From Sphingomonas sp. LC-1 (GTDB taxonomy: Bacteria; Pseudomonadota; Alphaproteobacteria; Sphingomonadales; Sphingomonadaceae), in the NCBI RefSeq assembly GCF_025371035.1, contig NZ_JANZXB010000012.1:62001-126000 (forward strand): DNA of 64,000 nt, read 5' to 3'. Of the stretch, positions 53,698 through 62,263 are shown piece by piece. The position numbers were made by a program, and so were the translations under genes. The notes beneath the pieces are model-generated. The model was not told where the DNA came from and ran no database searches. It saw only the letters and a program-made list of their open reading frames with translations. Position 1 is the stretch's first letter, and every line of letters begins with the position of its first letter.

Positions 53698-54644
53698 TCG
53701 GGCTCGACGCGTTGGGCATTGCGGCGGCGACGCTGCCTGCGACGGTGGCGATCCATCATGTGCTGGATCGGGGCGAGGCGACCCGGTGGCGCAATGCCGG
53801 TTTCTGGGGGCTGTTCGCGATCCTGCTGGGGGCGGGGCCCTGGCTGCCCGACCTGTTGAACGGGTGCTTCGTGCTGGTCATGGTCGGTCTCGCGACCTGG
53901 GGGCTGCGTCCATCCCCCGTGGCCGCGAAAGGAGCGGCGGCGCCGGTTCGTTCGGGCCTGTGGCTGTTCGTGCCCGCCCTTGCCTTGCCGTTCGTGACCC
54001 TGGCGGGGACGCTGTCGATCCCGGATGGCCGGATTGCCGGGTTCGCGCTGATCGATCCGAAACAGGTATCTCTGGTGGCTCTGGCGGTCGGTGCACTCGT
54101 CGCCCTGATCCTTGCCATCCGGCTGACTAGGCCAACCGCCTCTGCGCCGGCGACGGAGGCGCGGAGGCTGTCGGATGCGGTCGGCTGGGCCATGGTCCTG
54201 CCGCAGATGCTGGCGGCGCTGGGCGGCGTGTTCGCCGTGGCCGGGGTCGGCAAGGTCGTGGCCGACGGCGTGACCAGCGTGGTCGCGCTCGACACGCCGA
54301 TGGCCGCGACCATCGCCTATTGCGTAGGCATGGCGCTGTTCACCATGGTGATGGGCAACGCCTTTGCCGCCTTCCCGATTATGACCGCCGGGATCGGGTT
54401 GCCGATCGTCATCCAGCGATTCGGGGGCGATCCCGCCGCCGTTGCGGCTTTGGGCATGTTGTCGGGATTTTGCGGGACGTTGATGACGCCGATGGCGGCG
54501 AACTTCAACATCGTGCCCGCCGCGATCCTGGAACTGCGTGACAGGTTCGGAGTGATCCGGGTGCAATGGCCGACCGCGCTCCTGCTGCTGGTCTTCAATA
54601 TCGCGGTGCTGGCCGCCTGCGGCTTTGCTGGAAGGATGACATGA
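53694..54644 (+). CDS. DUF979 membrane protein (5-oxoproline transporter subunit)
   Basis: A 316-residue protein with about nine hydrophobic helices. GVGKVVADGVTS, MGNAFAAFPIMTAGIGLP and GTLMTPMAANFNIVPAAIL are the conserved DUF979 blocks and are rich in Gly, Thr and Asn, as in ion-coupled carriers. The ATG overlaps the DUF969 stop and its own stop overlaps the DUF2891 ATG, so all three are coupled. It is likely the larger half of the transporter. Confidence 0.9.
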   Translation: MIGLDALGIAAATLPATVAIHHVLDRGEATRWRNAGFWGLFAILLGAGPWLPDLLNGCFVLVMVGLATWGLRPSPVAAKGAAAPVRSGLWLFVPALALPFVTLAGTLSIPDGRIAGFALIDPKQVSLVALAVGALVALILAIRLTRPTASAPATEARRLSDAVGWAMVLPQMLAALGGVFAVAGVGKVVADGVTSVVALDTPMAATIAYCVGMALFTMVMGNAFAAFPIMTAGIGLPIVIQRFGGDPAAVAALGMLSGFCGTLMTPMAANFNIVPAAILELRDRFGVIRVQWPTALLLLVFNIAVLAACGFAGRMT

Positions 54645-55627
54645 CCCCCGAACTCGCCGCCCGCTTCGCACGCATCGCGCTAGGCCATGTGACGCGCGAA
54701 TATCCGCATAAGGCGGATCACGTCTATGTCGGCGATGACGACCGCTATATCCCGCGTCTCGTCCATCCCATCTTCTATGGCAGCTTCGACTGGCATAGCT
54801 GCGTCCATGGATATTGGCTGCTGGCGCGTATCCGTCGCCTGTACCCCGCCATCGCCGAAATCGCAGCGATCGACGCGTTGTTCGCCGAGGCCTTCACCGC
54901 CGAGAAGGTAGGCGCCGAGCGCGCCTATCTCGACCGACCGGATGCGCGTGGGTTCGAGCGGCCTTATGGCTGGGCGTGGTTGCTGATGCTGGCGAGCGAA
55001 CTGACGGTCTCGGACAGCCCCTATGCCGCGACGCTTCGCCCGCTGGCCGAAGCCTTTGCCGCCCGCTGGCGCGACTATCTGCCGATGCTGACCTATCCGG
55101 TACGCGTCGGGTCCCATGCCAACACCGCCTTCGCACTGGTCCTGATCGACCGTTATGCGCGGGTCACGGGGGACGAGGCACTTCGCAGTCTGATGACGGA
55201 GCGGGCCAGGGCGTGGTTCGGTCGGGATCGTGCCGCCCAGGCCTGGGAGCCCAGCGGTCAGGACTTCCTGTCGCCCGTGCTGATCGAGGCGTTCGCGATG
55301 CGCGCCCTGCTGCCTCGACAGGAATTCGCCTCATGGTTCGCCGCCTTTCTACCCGATCTGGGTGAAGGGCAGCCCGAGGCGCTGTTCACCCCGGCGCGGG
55401 TCAGCGATCGCAGCGATGGGCAGATCGCGCATCTCGACGGCCTGAACCTCAGCCGGGCCTGGACGATGCGTGGCCTTGCGCCGGAGTTGCCCGAGCCCGC
55501 GGCCGGACTGCTCAAGGACAGCGCCGCCCGCCATATCGACGCCGCGCTTCATGCGGTGGCAGGCGACTATATGGGGGAGCACTGGCTGGCCAGCTTCGCC
55601 ACGCTTGCCATGACGGGGCTGGACTAG
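54641..55627 (+). CDS. DUF2891 protein
   Basis: A 328-residue soluble helical protein. HPIFYGSFDWHSCVHGYWLLAR near residue 42 (here HPIFYGSFDWHSCVHGYW) is the DUF2891 signature, and RPYGWAWLLMLASEL, RVGSHANTAFALVL and SGQDFLSPVLIEAFAM follow. His, Asp and Trp recur as in alpha/alpha-barrel enzymes. No activity is known. Its coupling to DUF979 suggests it acts on the transported compound or a precursor. It converges with the SDR at 55650. Confidence 0.88.
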   Translation: MTPELAARFARIALGHVTREYPHKADHVYVGDDDRYIPRLVHPIFYGSFDWHSCVHGYWLLARIRRLYPAIAEIAAIDALFAEAFTAEKVGAERAYLDRPDARGFERPYGWAWLLMLASELTVSDSPYAATLRPLAEAFAARWRDYLPMLTYPVRVGSHANTAFALVLIDRYARVTGDEALRSLMTERARAWFGRDRAAQAWEPSGQDFLSPVLIEAFAMRALLPRQEFASWFAAFLPDLGEGQPEALFTPARVSDRSDGQIAHLDGLNLSRAWTMRGLAPELPEPAAGLLKDSAARHIDAALHAVAGDYMGEHWLASFATLAMTGLD

Positions 55628-55650
55628 GGCCTTAGCGCGGGCGCGGCCCT
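55626..55650. terminator. Possible bidirectional hairpin terminator
   Basis: AGGGCC and GGCCCT (six-base arms) flank a 13-base loop that itself contains GCGC-GG-GCGC, between two convergent genes. It overlaps the last bases of both reading frames and has no T-run, so only its placement supports the call. Confidence 0.3.
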
Positions 55651-56651
55651 TACGGAAAACCGCCCCCGCCATGCGCACCGACGGCGGTGCCGGTCGAATA
55701 GGTGGTTTCGCCTGACGCCAGCGCGACATATAGCGCCGCCAGTTCGGCGGGCTGCCCGGCACGCCCCAATGGCGTATCCTGACCGAATTCGTGCATCTTG
55801 CCGGGAAGCTGTCCCCCCGCGACCTGAAGCGGGGTCCAGATCGGACCGGGCGAGACCGCGTTGACCCTGATGCCCTTCTTGGCGAGCTGCTTGGCCATGC
55901 CGCGCGTCAAATTCTGGATCGCCGCCTTGGTCGAGGCATAGTCGATCAGATCTTCGCCAGGGTCATAGGAGTTTTGCGAGATGGTGTTGATGATCACCGA
56001 CCCAGGCGGCATCGCGGGGATCGCCGCCTTGGAAAAACGGAATACGTGGAACACGTTGGTTTCGTAGGTGCGGACGAATTGTTCGTCGCTGATCTCGGAA
56101 ATATCGGCCTTGGACTGCTGATAGGCCGCGTTGTTGACCAACAGGTCGAGGCCGCCAAGCTGCGCGATTGCCTTGCGTACCGTATCCTCGCACGCCTTTT
56201 GGCTGCGAATGTCGGCGGGCAGCAGCACCGCCTTTCGTCCGGCCTGACGGATCAGGTCGGCGACTTCACGGGCGTCGGGCTCCTCGCTGGGGTGATAGTT
56301 GATCGCGACGTCGGCCCCTTCGCGCGCGAAGGCAATGGCGGCGGCGCGGCCGATCCCGCTGTCGCCGCCGGTCAGCAACGCCTTGCGCCCGACCAGCTTG
56401 TTCGACCCGCGATAGCTTGTTTCGCCATGATCGGGCCGTGGCGTCATCTTGCTGGCAAGCGCGGGCCAGGGTTGACGCTGTTCGGGGAAGGGCGTGCGCG
56501 TATAGACGTTGCGCGGATCGCGAAGGCTGGGCGCGGGCGTTTGCGCCCCGGCGGACCCTTGCGCCAGGGCCACGCCGGGACCAGTGGCCGCCGCAAGACC
56601 CAGAGCCGCACCGCCCAACAGGCCGCGGCGGGAGGTTTCTATGTCGCTCAT
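55650..56651 (-). CDS. Tat-exported short-chain dehydrogenase/reductase
   Basis: A 333-residue protein. ETSRRGLLGGAALGLAAA near the N terminus is a twin-arginine signal peptide, unusual for an NAD(P) enzyme; the SDR core starts near residue 85. ALLTGGDSGIGRAAAIAF is the cofactor loop, LVNNAAYQ the NNAG equivalent, and YASTKAAIQNL holds the catalytic Tyr and Lys. The core resembles YhdG/YhxC-like general-stress SDRs. ATG 56651 begins the Tat signal. It follows the PPOX gene by 28 bases, so they share a transcript. Confidence 0.88.
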   Translation of the reverse strand: MSDIETSRRGLLGGAALGLAAATGPGVALAQGSAGAQTPAPSLRDPRNVYTRTPFPEQRQPWPALASKMTPRPDHGETSYRGSNKLVGRKALLTGGDSGIGRAAAIAFAREGADVAINYHPSEEPDAREVADLIRQAGRKAVLLPADIRSQKACEDTVRKAIAQLGGLDLLVNNAAYQQSKADISEISDEQFVRTYETNVFHVFRFSKAAIPAMPPGSVIINTISQNSYDPGEDLIDYASTKAAIQNLTRGMAKQLAKKGIRVNAVSPGPIWTPLQVAGGQLPGKMHEFGQDTPLGRAGQPAELAALYVALASGETTYSTGTAVGAHGGGGFP

Positions 56652-56679
56652 ATCATGACCCCTGTTCACAGCGTTGTCG

Positions 56680-57114
56680 TCAGGCGGCGACTTCGCCCTC
56701 TTCGCCGCCATCCCAATAGCGAATGCGCTCGGCGTGAACCTGGATCATCACTACGTCGGGCGTGTCGATTCCGTCGGGGAAGTAACGGTCCAGATCCTTG
56801 GTCCAATGTTCCTCGAACCGGGCGCGATCCTGGATCAGCGTTGCCCGGCCCTCGATCGCGATGAACAGCGGCGGGCCACCGAGCATTCCGGCCGCGCCGG
56901 TATAGCTCAACGACACCTCCGGCCGGGCACGGATTTCGGCGACCTTTCGCGAACTGCCATAAGCGAAGAAATAGCTGTCGCCGTCATAGTCGACATCGCC
57001 GTTGTTGCTCATCGGGCGCGCCGTCATCGTCCCGGTGGCAGAGGTGGTCCCGAGCATCGCGAAGTCGAGCTTCGCCATCTTCTTCGACAGGTCCGAAAGC
57101 GTCCACTGCGCCAT
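56680..57114 (-). CDS. Pyridoxamine 5'-phosphate oxidase-fold protein (general stress protein 26-like)
   Basis: A 144-residue split-barrel flavin-binding-type protein. LDFAMLGTTSATGTMTARPM, YFFAYGSSRKVAEIRARPEV and IEGRATLIQDRARFEEHW are the family blocks. These bind FMN, FAD or F420 and are linked to oxidative stress. ATG 57114 has GGGAGAG about 8 bases before it; the open frame upstream lacks similarity. It diverges from exoD, with an EcfG-like promoter between. Confidence 0.87.
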   Translation of the reverse strand: MAQWTLSDLSKKMAKLDFAMLGTTSATGTMTARPMSNNGDVDYDGDSYFFAYGSSRKVAEIRARPEVSLSYTGAAGMLGGPPLFIAIEGRATLIQDRARFEEHWTKDLDRYFPDGIDTPDVVMIQVHAERIRYWDGGEEGEVAA

Positions 57115-57183
57115 ATGCTTGCTCTCCCGGTGGGGCGGCAGGACTGGCACGGTGCCAAATCGCTGATTTCCCGATAAAAGTGC

Positions 57184-57208
57184 AACGGGCGGGACCGGCT
57201 ATGGTTCA
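57184..57208 (-). promoter_or_regulatory. EcfG-like promoter of the PPOX/SDR pair (TGAAC-N16-CGTT)
   Basis: On the minus strand TGAAC, 16 bases, CGTT: one mismatch from GGAAC-N16-CGTT. It points at the PPOX gene and would give a leader of about 60 bases that holds a ribosome site. Confidence 0.5.
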
Positions 57209-57224
57209 TTTGCCATGTGGCGGA

Positions 57225-57249
57225 GGAACCGGCGCCCCGGCCTGCCGTT
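57225..57249 (+). promoter_or_regulatory. EcfG-type general-stress promoter of exoD (exact consensus)
   Basis: GGAAC (57225-57229), 16 bases, CGTT (57246-57249): an exact match to the general-stress sigma promoter of alphaproteobacteria. ATG 57258 lies 8 bases beyond, so the message would be leaderless or nearly so. It also rules out the upstream ATGs at 57180 and 57201 for this transcript. Confidence 0.75.
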
Positions 57250-57257
57250 TGCGCGTC

Positions 57258-57851
57258 ATGGCAGACGGCCCGAGCAGCATCGGAGACATTCTCTCCACCT
57301 TGGACGACCTGGCGGACCAGCATGACCGCGTGTCGCTGGGCGACGTGATCGAGGCGTTCGGCAATCGCTCCTTCGGGCCGTTCCTGCTGCTCCCCGCGCT
57401 GGTCGACATATCGCCCGTGGGGTCGATCCCCGGACTGCCGACCGTTCTCGCGGTGGTCATCATCCTCGTCGCGGTGCAATTGGCACTTGGGCGCAAGCAC
57501 CTGTGGCTTCCGGATTTCCTCATGCGCCGCTCGGTCGGCAGCGATAAGGTTCGCAAGGCGGTGAAGAAGGCTGAGAAACCGGCTGCCTGGGCGGACCGGT
57601 GGTTTCACGGTCGCCTGCCCGCGCTGACCCATGGCGCCTTTCCGCGCATCGCCGCCATCGCCTGCATCATATTAGCGTTCACCGTGCCGCCACTGGAGCT
57701 ACTGCCGCTGGCCACCACCGCTCCGATGGCGGCGATCGCGACCTTCGGCCTTGCCCTGATGGTGCGCGACGGACTCGTGATGATCGTCGCCCTGGCACTT
57801 GCCGTGGGCGCGGTGGCGGTGGGGATCGGGCTCGCGATCAGCAAATTATAG
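57258..57851 (+). CDS. exoD: ExoD-family membrane protein
   Basis: A 197-residue protein of the ExoD (exopolysaccharide synthesis, ExoD) family. A short soluble N-terminal part (SIGDILSTLDDLADQHDRVS) is followed by the FGNRSFGPFLLLPALVDISP signature and about four hydrophobic helices (for example GLPTVLAVVIILVAVQLALG). In Rhizobium meliloti ExoD affects exopolysaccharide and alkali tolerance; the mechanism is unknown. No ribosome site lies before ATG 57258, in line with a leaderless message from the promoter just upstream. It is outside the main polysaccharide locus and sits among stress genes. Confidence 0.85.
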   Translation: MADGPSSIGDILSTLDDLADQHDRVSLGDVIEAFGNRSFGPFLLLPALVDISPVGSIPGLPTVLAVVIILVAVQLALGRKHLWLPDFLMRRSVGSDKVRKAVKKAEKPAAWADRWFHGRLPALTHGAFPRIAAIACIILAFTVPPLELLPLATTAPMAAIATFGLALMVRDGLVMIVALALAVGAVAVGIGLAISKL

Positions 57852-57903
57852 CGGCGTGTTTCGAGTAACCGGGTGGGAGCCGCGCCGAACTGGGACGAAG
57901 CTG

Positions 57904-57928
57904 GGAACAGGCCGGCGCGCCCTTCGTC
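57904..57928 (+). promoter_or_regulatory. EcfG-like promoter of the TPP enzyme (GGAAC-N16-CGTC)
   Basis: GGAAC (57904-57908), 16 bases, CGTC (57925-57928), one mismatch from consensus. The predicted start would give a leader of about 25 bases containing the GAGGA ribosome site of the gene at 57960. Confidence 0.55.
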
Positions 57929-57959
57929 CTCTTTCCGAACGGACTGAGGAACGACCGGC

Positions 57960-59753
57960 ATGACGAGGCAAAGCAGCGACTTTTTCGTCGAACGGCTCAA
58001 GGCATGGGGCGTGACGCGCATCTATGGCTATTCGGGCGACGGCATCAACGGCGTGTTGGGTGCGCTTCAACGGGCCGAACGGGCCGGGGAGGGGATCGAT
58101 TTCATTCAGGTTCGCCATGAAGAAATGGCGGCCTTCATGGCAGTCGCCCATGCCAAATTCACGGGCGAGATGGGCGTCTGCCTGTCCACCGGCGGACCAG
58201 GGGCGACGCATCTCATCACCGGGCTTTACGATGCCAAGCTGGACCATATGCCCGTGCTCGCGATCGTGGGACAGGCCGAAGCGACGGTCCGGGGCGCCAG
58301 CTATCAGCAGGAGCTGAACCTCGACCGGATGTTCGCAGACGTGTCGGACTTCGTTCAGGAGGCGGCGGCCCCGGCACAGATCCGCCATCTGGTCGATCGC
58401 GGCGTCCGCATTGCCAAGGCGCGCAACGGCGTGACGACGTTGATCCTGCCCAAGGACGTTCAGGACGAACCATGGGAGGAACCCGCCCGTGCGCATGGTT
58501 TCACCCGCTCCGGCCCCGGCTATTCCCGTCCGCGCGTCATTCCGCACGAACGGGATCTGGCCGCTGCGGCGAGCATATTGAACAAAGGCAAGAAGGTCGC
58601 GATCCTGATCGGCGCGGGCGCACGGGACGCGGCGGACGAGGTCGTCGCCATCGCCGATCTGCTGGGCGGCGGCGTGGCGAAGGCGTTGCTGGGCAAGGAC
58701 GTCTTGCCCGACGACCTGCCATTCGTGACCGGTGCCATCGGCCTGCTGGGCACCAAGCCGTCATCGGACATGATGGACGATTGCGACACGCTGCTGATGA
58801 TCGGCACCGGCTTTCCCTGGGCCGAGTATCTGCCGAAGGACGGACAGGCCCGGGCGGTTCAGATCGACATCGATCCGGCCATGCTGGGCCTACGCTACCC
58901 GGTCGAGGTCAACCTGCACGGCGATGCGGCGGAAACGCTGCGCGCGCTGATCCCGCTCGTCACCCGCAAGAGCGAGCGCGACTGGCAGGATCAGATCATG
59001 GCCGGGGTACGCGACTGGTATGAGACGATCGATGCGCGGGCACAGGCCACCGCCAATCCCGTCAATCCGCAGCGGGTCGTGTGGGAGATGTCGCCACGCC
59101 TGCCCGATAACGCCATCGTCACCTCGGACTCCGGTTCCTGCGCCAACTGGTATGCGCGCGATTACCGGGTGAAGAAGGGGCAGCGGTCGTCGCTATCGGG
59201 CGGGCTGGCCTCGATGGGGGCGGCGGTTCCCTATGCGATCGCCGCGAAGTTCGCGCATCCCGATCGCCCGGTGGTGGCACTGGTCGGTGACGGTGCGATG
59301 CAAATGAACAATCTGGCGGAAATGATCACCGTTCAAAAATATTGGCAACGCTGGTCCGATCCCCGCCTCATCGTCTGCGTCTTCAACAATCGCGACCTTA
59401 ACGAGGTGACGTGGGAACAGCGGATCATGGAGGGCAATCCGCGTTTCGAGACGACGCAGGACCTGCCCGATGTGCCCTATGCCAAGTTCGCCGAACTGAT
59501 CGGCCTGACCGGCATCTTCGTGGACGATCCCGAACAGCTTGGGGCGGCATGGGACAGGGCGCTTGCGGCGGATCGGCCGGTGATCCTGGAGGTCAGGACC
59601 GATCCGGACGTCGCCCCCTTGCCCCCGCATATCACGCTGGAGCAGGCCAAGGCGTTCATGTCCTTCGCCGCAAAGGGCGATCCCGGCACGGGCGGCGTGA
59701 TAGCGGACACCGCCCGGCAGCTGGTGCGGGAAATCCTTCCTACCCGAAGCTGA
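57960..59753 (+). CDS. Thiamine-pyrophosphate-dependent enzyme (pyruvate oxidase-like)
   Basis: A 597-residue enzyme of the PoxB/acetolactate synthase family. The N-terminal domain has RHEEMAAFMAVAHAK with the TPP-activating Glu and STGGPGATHLITGLYDA. The middle domain, with VAILIGAGARDA, is the FAD or nucleotide-binding part; the C-terminal TPP-binding block is LVGDGAMQMNNLAEMITV with VCVFNNRDLN. It likely oxidatively decarboxylates pyruvate or a similar 2-oxoacid; the exact substrate is unclear. GAGGA lies eight bases before the ATG. Stress-type promoter upstream. PoxB-like enzymes in stationary phase make acetate and can produce peroxide. Confidence 0.9.
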   Translation: MTRQSSDFFVERLKAWGVTRIYGYSGDGINGVLGALQRAERAGEGIDFIQVRHEEMAAFMAVAHAKFTGEMGVCLSTGGPGATHLITGLYDAKLDHMPVLAIVGQAEATVRGASYQQELNLDRMFADVSDFVQEAAAPAQIRHLVDRGVRIAKARNGVTTLILPKDVQDEPWEEPARAHGFTRSGPGYSRPRVIPHERDLAAAASILNKGKKVAILIGAGARDAADEVVAIADLLGGGVAKALLGKDVLPDDLPFVTGAIGLLGTKPSSDMMDDCDTLLMIGTGFPWAEYLPKDGQARAVQIDIDPAMLGLRYPVEVNLHGDAAETLRALIPLVTRKSERDWQDQIMAGVRDWYETIDARAQATANPVNPQRVVWEMSPRLPDNAIVTSDSGSCANWYARDYRVKKGQRSSLSGGLASMGAAVPYAIAAKFAHPDRPVVALVGDGAMQMNNLAEMITVQKYWQRWSDPRLIVCVFNNRDLNEVTWEQRIMEGNPRFETTQDLPDVPYAKFAELIGLTGIFVDDPEQLGAAWDRALAADRPVILEVRTDPDVAPLPPHITLEQAKAFMSFAAKGDPGTGGVIADTARQLVREILPTRS

Positions 59754-59754
59754 A

Positions 59755-59785
59755 GCCCCACCTCCCGTTATCCAGAAGGTGGGGC
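59755..59785. terminator. Bidirectional hairpin terminator
   Basis: GCCCCACCT and AGGTGGGGC form a perfect nine-base stem with a 13-base loop, starting one base after the stop of the TPP gene and just past the stop of the convergent S9 gene. There is no T-run, but the placement between convergent genes and the long GC stem make termination likely. Confidence 0.65.
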
Positions 59786-59791
59786 AGGCGC

Positions 59792-62215
59792 TTACTGGGC
59801 GGGTGCCGGCTGTTTCGGCTTGACGTAGCGGTCGAGCCAGTCGGTCATCTGCCACAATGTCTCTTCGGTCGACTCCAGTGCACGATAGCCATGGGGCTCG
59901 TTGGGCAGGACGACATAGCGGACCGTCGCGCCATTGCCCTTCAGCGCCGCGTACATGCGCTCGGACTGGATCGGGAAGGTGCCGCTATTGTCGTCGGCCC
60001 CGCCATGGATCAGCAGGATCGGCGCCTTGATCCGGTCGGCATAGGTGAAGGGGCTCATCTTCGTATAGGTGTCGGTCGCCTGCCAATAGGTGCGCTGCTC
60101 CGCCTGGAAGCCGAAGGGGGTCAGCGTGCGGTTATAGGCCCCGGAGCGCGCGATCCCGGCGCGGAACAGGTCGGTATGCGCCAGCAGATTGGCAGTCATG
60201 AACGCGCCATAGCTATGGCCGCCCACCGCCATGCGCGACCGGTCGGCCACGCCCAGTTTGACCACGGCGTCGACGGCGGCCTGCGCATCGTCCTGAAGCT
60301 GTTTGACATAGCTATCGTTGGCCTCCGCCCCGCCTTCGCCGATGATCGGCATGGCGGGGTCGTCCAGCACGGCATAGCCCTGGGTCAGTAGGAACAAATG
60401 GCTGATCCCGCGCGGCCTGACGAAGCGATTGCCCTGGTCCACCGTCTGCCCGGCCACCTTCGCATCGGTATATTCCGCCGGATAGGCCCAGAGCAGCGTC
60501 GGCAGCGGCCCGTCACGCTTCGCGTCATAGCCTGCGGGCAGATAGAGCGAGCCCGACAGCGGCAGGCCATCGGCACGGTTATAGGTGATGGTCCGCTGCG
60601 TCACGCCCGCGAAGACGGGGGCGGGGTCGGCGAAGCTGGTGATCGGCTTTGCCGAGCCGCCCTTTATGCCGCGGATCATGTAATTGGGAGGCTGCTTGGC
60701 GCTCTCCCGGCGCGTCAGGATACGGCCGGACTTCTCGTCGAGCAGTGCGACGACGCTTTCGTAATAGGGCGCCTTGGCACTCCACAGCTGCTTCTGCTCG
60801 CCGCCCTTGACGGGCAGGCTGGCAAGGAAGGGGAAGGCGCCCGCCTTGGTGGCGCCTTCGCCGGTGACATAGACGCCGTCATGCCCGGGGGTAAAGCGCA
60901 TCACCGGCTTGCCGGCGTCATTCTCCTCCAGCATCGGGCGGCCAGGATCGCCATATTGATCCTGATAATTGCGGGTCAGCACGGTCCGTGCTTCGCCCGG
61001 CCGTCCCGGCGCGACCGCCAGGCGATGTTCGGTACGCGAGCGCCATTCGCGGTCCACGACCAGCGCGAAGCCGTCATCACCCCACCAGGTCGTCGCATAG
61101 CGGGCAGGGGTCTTGGCCAGTTCGACCGGCTCGGCGGCGAAGGGCGCGGCCTGCATCATCAGCCTGTCGTGATAGGCGATCTTCACGCGCGGATTGCCGC
61201 CGTCCAGCGCTTCGGCCCAGACCAGGGTCGCGGGGGCGTCGGCACGCCATTCGGCCTCGCGCGGGCCCTTGACGGTCGCATCGAAATCGACCGGCAGGTC
61301 GTCGGCGAGCGGCCGGTCGACCAGCGTCTTCACCGGCTGGCCGTCAATCGTCGAGACCGCGATCTCGGTCGGGAAGAAGCGGGCGGGCAGGAGATAGGAA
61401 TAAGGCCGCTTCAATCGTTCGGTCAGCAGGTAGCGGCCATCGGGCGACACGCTGAAATCGGTGATAAGACCCGGCCTGCCGATGGGGTTGGCGGTGCCGT
61501 TCAGGTCGATACGGACGAGTTGACCGGTGAAATAATAATCGAACAGCGCCTCGTCATGCGCATCGCCCAGCAAATCCTCATAGGTCCGCGCGGCGGAACG
61601 GCGCCCGCTGGTTTCCTGAACGATGGGGCCGGTCGGGGTCGCGTCGGCGACGGGGGCAGCGCCCCGGTTGGCGACCACGGTATAGGCGATCAGCGCCTGG
61701 CTATCCGGCGTCCAGACAAAGGGGGTGCCGAATGTCCCGTTCAGCCCGCGCGCGATGGCACGGGCGCTTCCGTCCCGCTCGGCGACCCAGAGGGACAGGC
61801 CATCGCTATCCTGTGTATAGAAGGCAAGGCGGCGTCCATCCGGCGACCAGTCGGGTGCGGCGAAGCGCATGGCCGCTGGCAGCTTGACCGTGACCGTCCG
61901 TCCGCTGCTCACTTCCTTGAAGCTCAGCGCGTTCAGCCACTGGACGCGAACCTCGGCCTGGCCGTTGGTCGCGGGGTCGATGCGATAGCCGGCAAGCCGC
62001 AGGATGGGCTTGGACAGATTGGCGATGGAAGGAAGGCTCTCGCGCCCCAGGATCGCGAGCGTCCGATGGTCGGGGCTGACCGCAACGGCGGGGGTGAGCG
62101 GCGTTTCCAATGCCTTGGCGATCGCGTCCGGCGCGCGGTGATAGCCCGTGCGGGGCGTCTGGGCATGGGCGGTGGTCGCCAGCAGGGCGGCGACCAGACA
62201 AACTCCAACGCGCAT
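59792..62215 (-). CDS. Secreted S9-family peptidase (DPP/acylaminoacyl peptidase-like)
   Basis: An 807-residue protein. MRVGVCLVAALLATTAHA is a signal peptide. A long beta-propeller-like part (about residues 40-550; DWSPDGRRLAFYTQD, FSVSPDGRYLLTERL) is followed by the hydrolase domain with the nucleophile in VGGHSYGAFMTANLL, Asp in LLIHGGADDNSG and His in VLPNEPHGY. It is longer than the S9 enzyme at 21478 and from a different subfamily (GHSYG rather than GCSYG). Likely periplasmic, cleaving short peptides. Confidence 0.92.
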   Translation of the reverse strand: MRVGVCLVAALLATTAHAQTPRTGYHRAPDAIAKALETPLTPAVAVSPDHRTLAILGRESLPSIANLSKPILRLAGYRIDPATNGQAEVRVQWLNALSFKEVSSGRTVTVKLPAAMRFAAPDWSPDGRRLAFYTQDSDGLSLWVAERDGSARAIARGLNGTFGTPFVWTPDSQALIAYTVVANRGAAPVADATPTGPIVQETSGRRSAARTYEDLLGDAHDEALFDYYFTGQLVRIDLNGTANPIGRPGLITDFSVSPDGRYLLTERLKRPYSYLLPARFFPTEIAVSTIDGQPVKTLVDRPLADDLPVDFDATVKGPREAEWRADAPATLVWAEALDGGNPRVKIAYHDRLMMQAAPFAAEPVELAKTPARYATTWWGDDGFALVVDREWRSRTEHRLAVAPGRPGEARTVLTRNYQDQYGDPGRPMLEENDAGKPVMRFTPGHDGVYVTGEGATKAGAFPFLASLPVKGGEQKQLWSAKAPYYESVVALLDEKSGRILTRRESAKQPPNYMIRGIKGGSAKPITSFADPAPVFAGVTQRTITYNRADGLPLSGSLYLPAGYDAKRDGPLPTLLWAYPAEYTDAKVAGQTVDQGNRFVRPRGISHLFLLTQGYAVLDDPAMPIIGEGGAEANDSYVKQLQDDAQAAVDAVVKLGVADRSRMAVGGHSYGAFMTANLLAHTDLFRAGIARSGAYNRTLTPFGFQAEQRTYWQATDTYTKMSPFTYADRIKAPILLIHGGADDNSGTFPIQSERMYAALKGNGATVRYVVLPNEPHGYRALESTEETLWQMTDWLDRYVKPKQPAPAQ

Positions 62216-62263
62216 TCAATACCCCTTATTCTCAATTTGCGCAGGGGTTTGGCACGTCCGACC

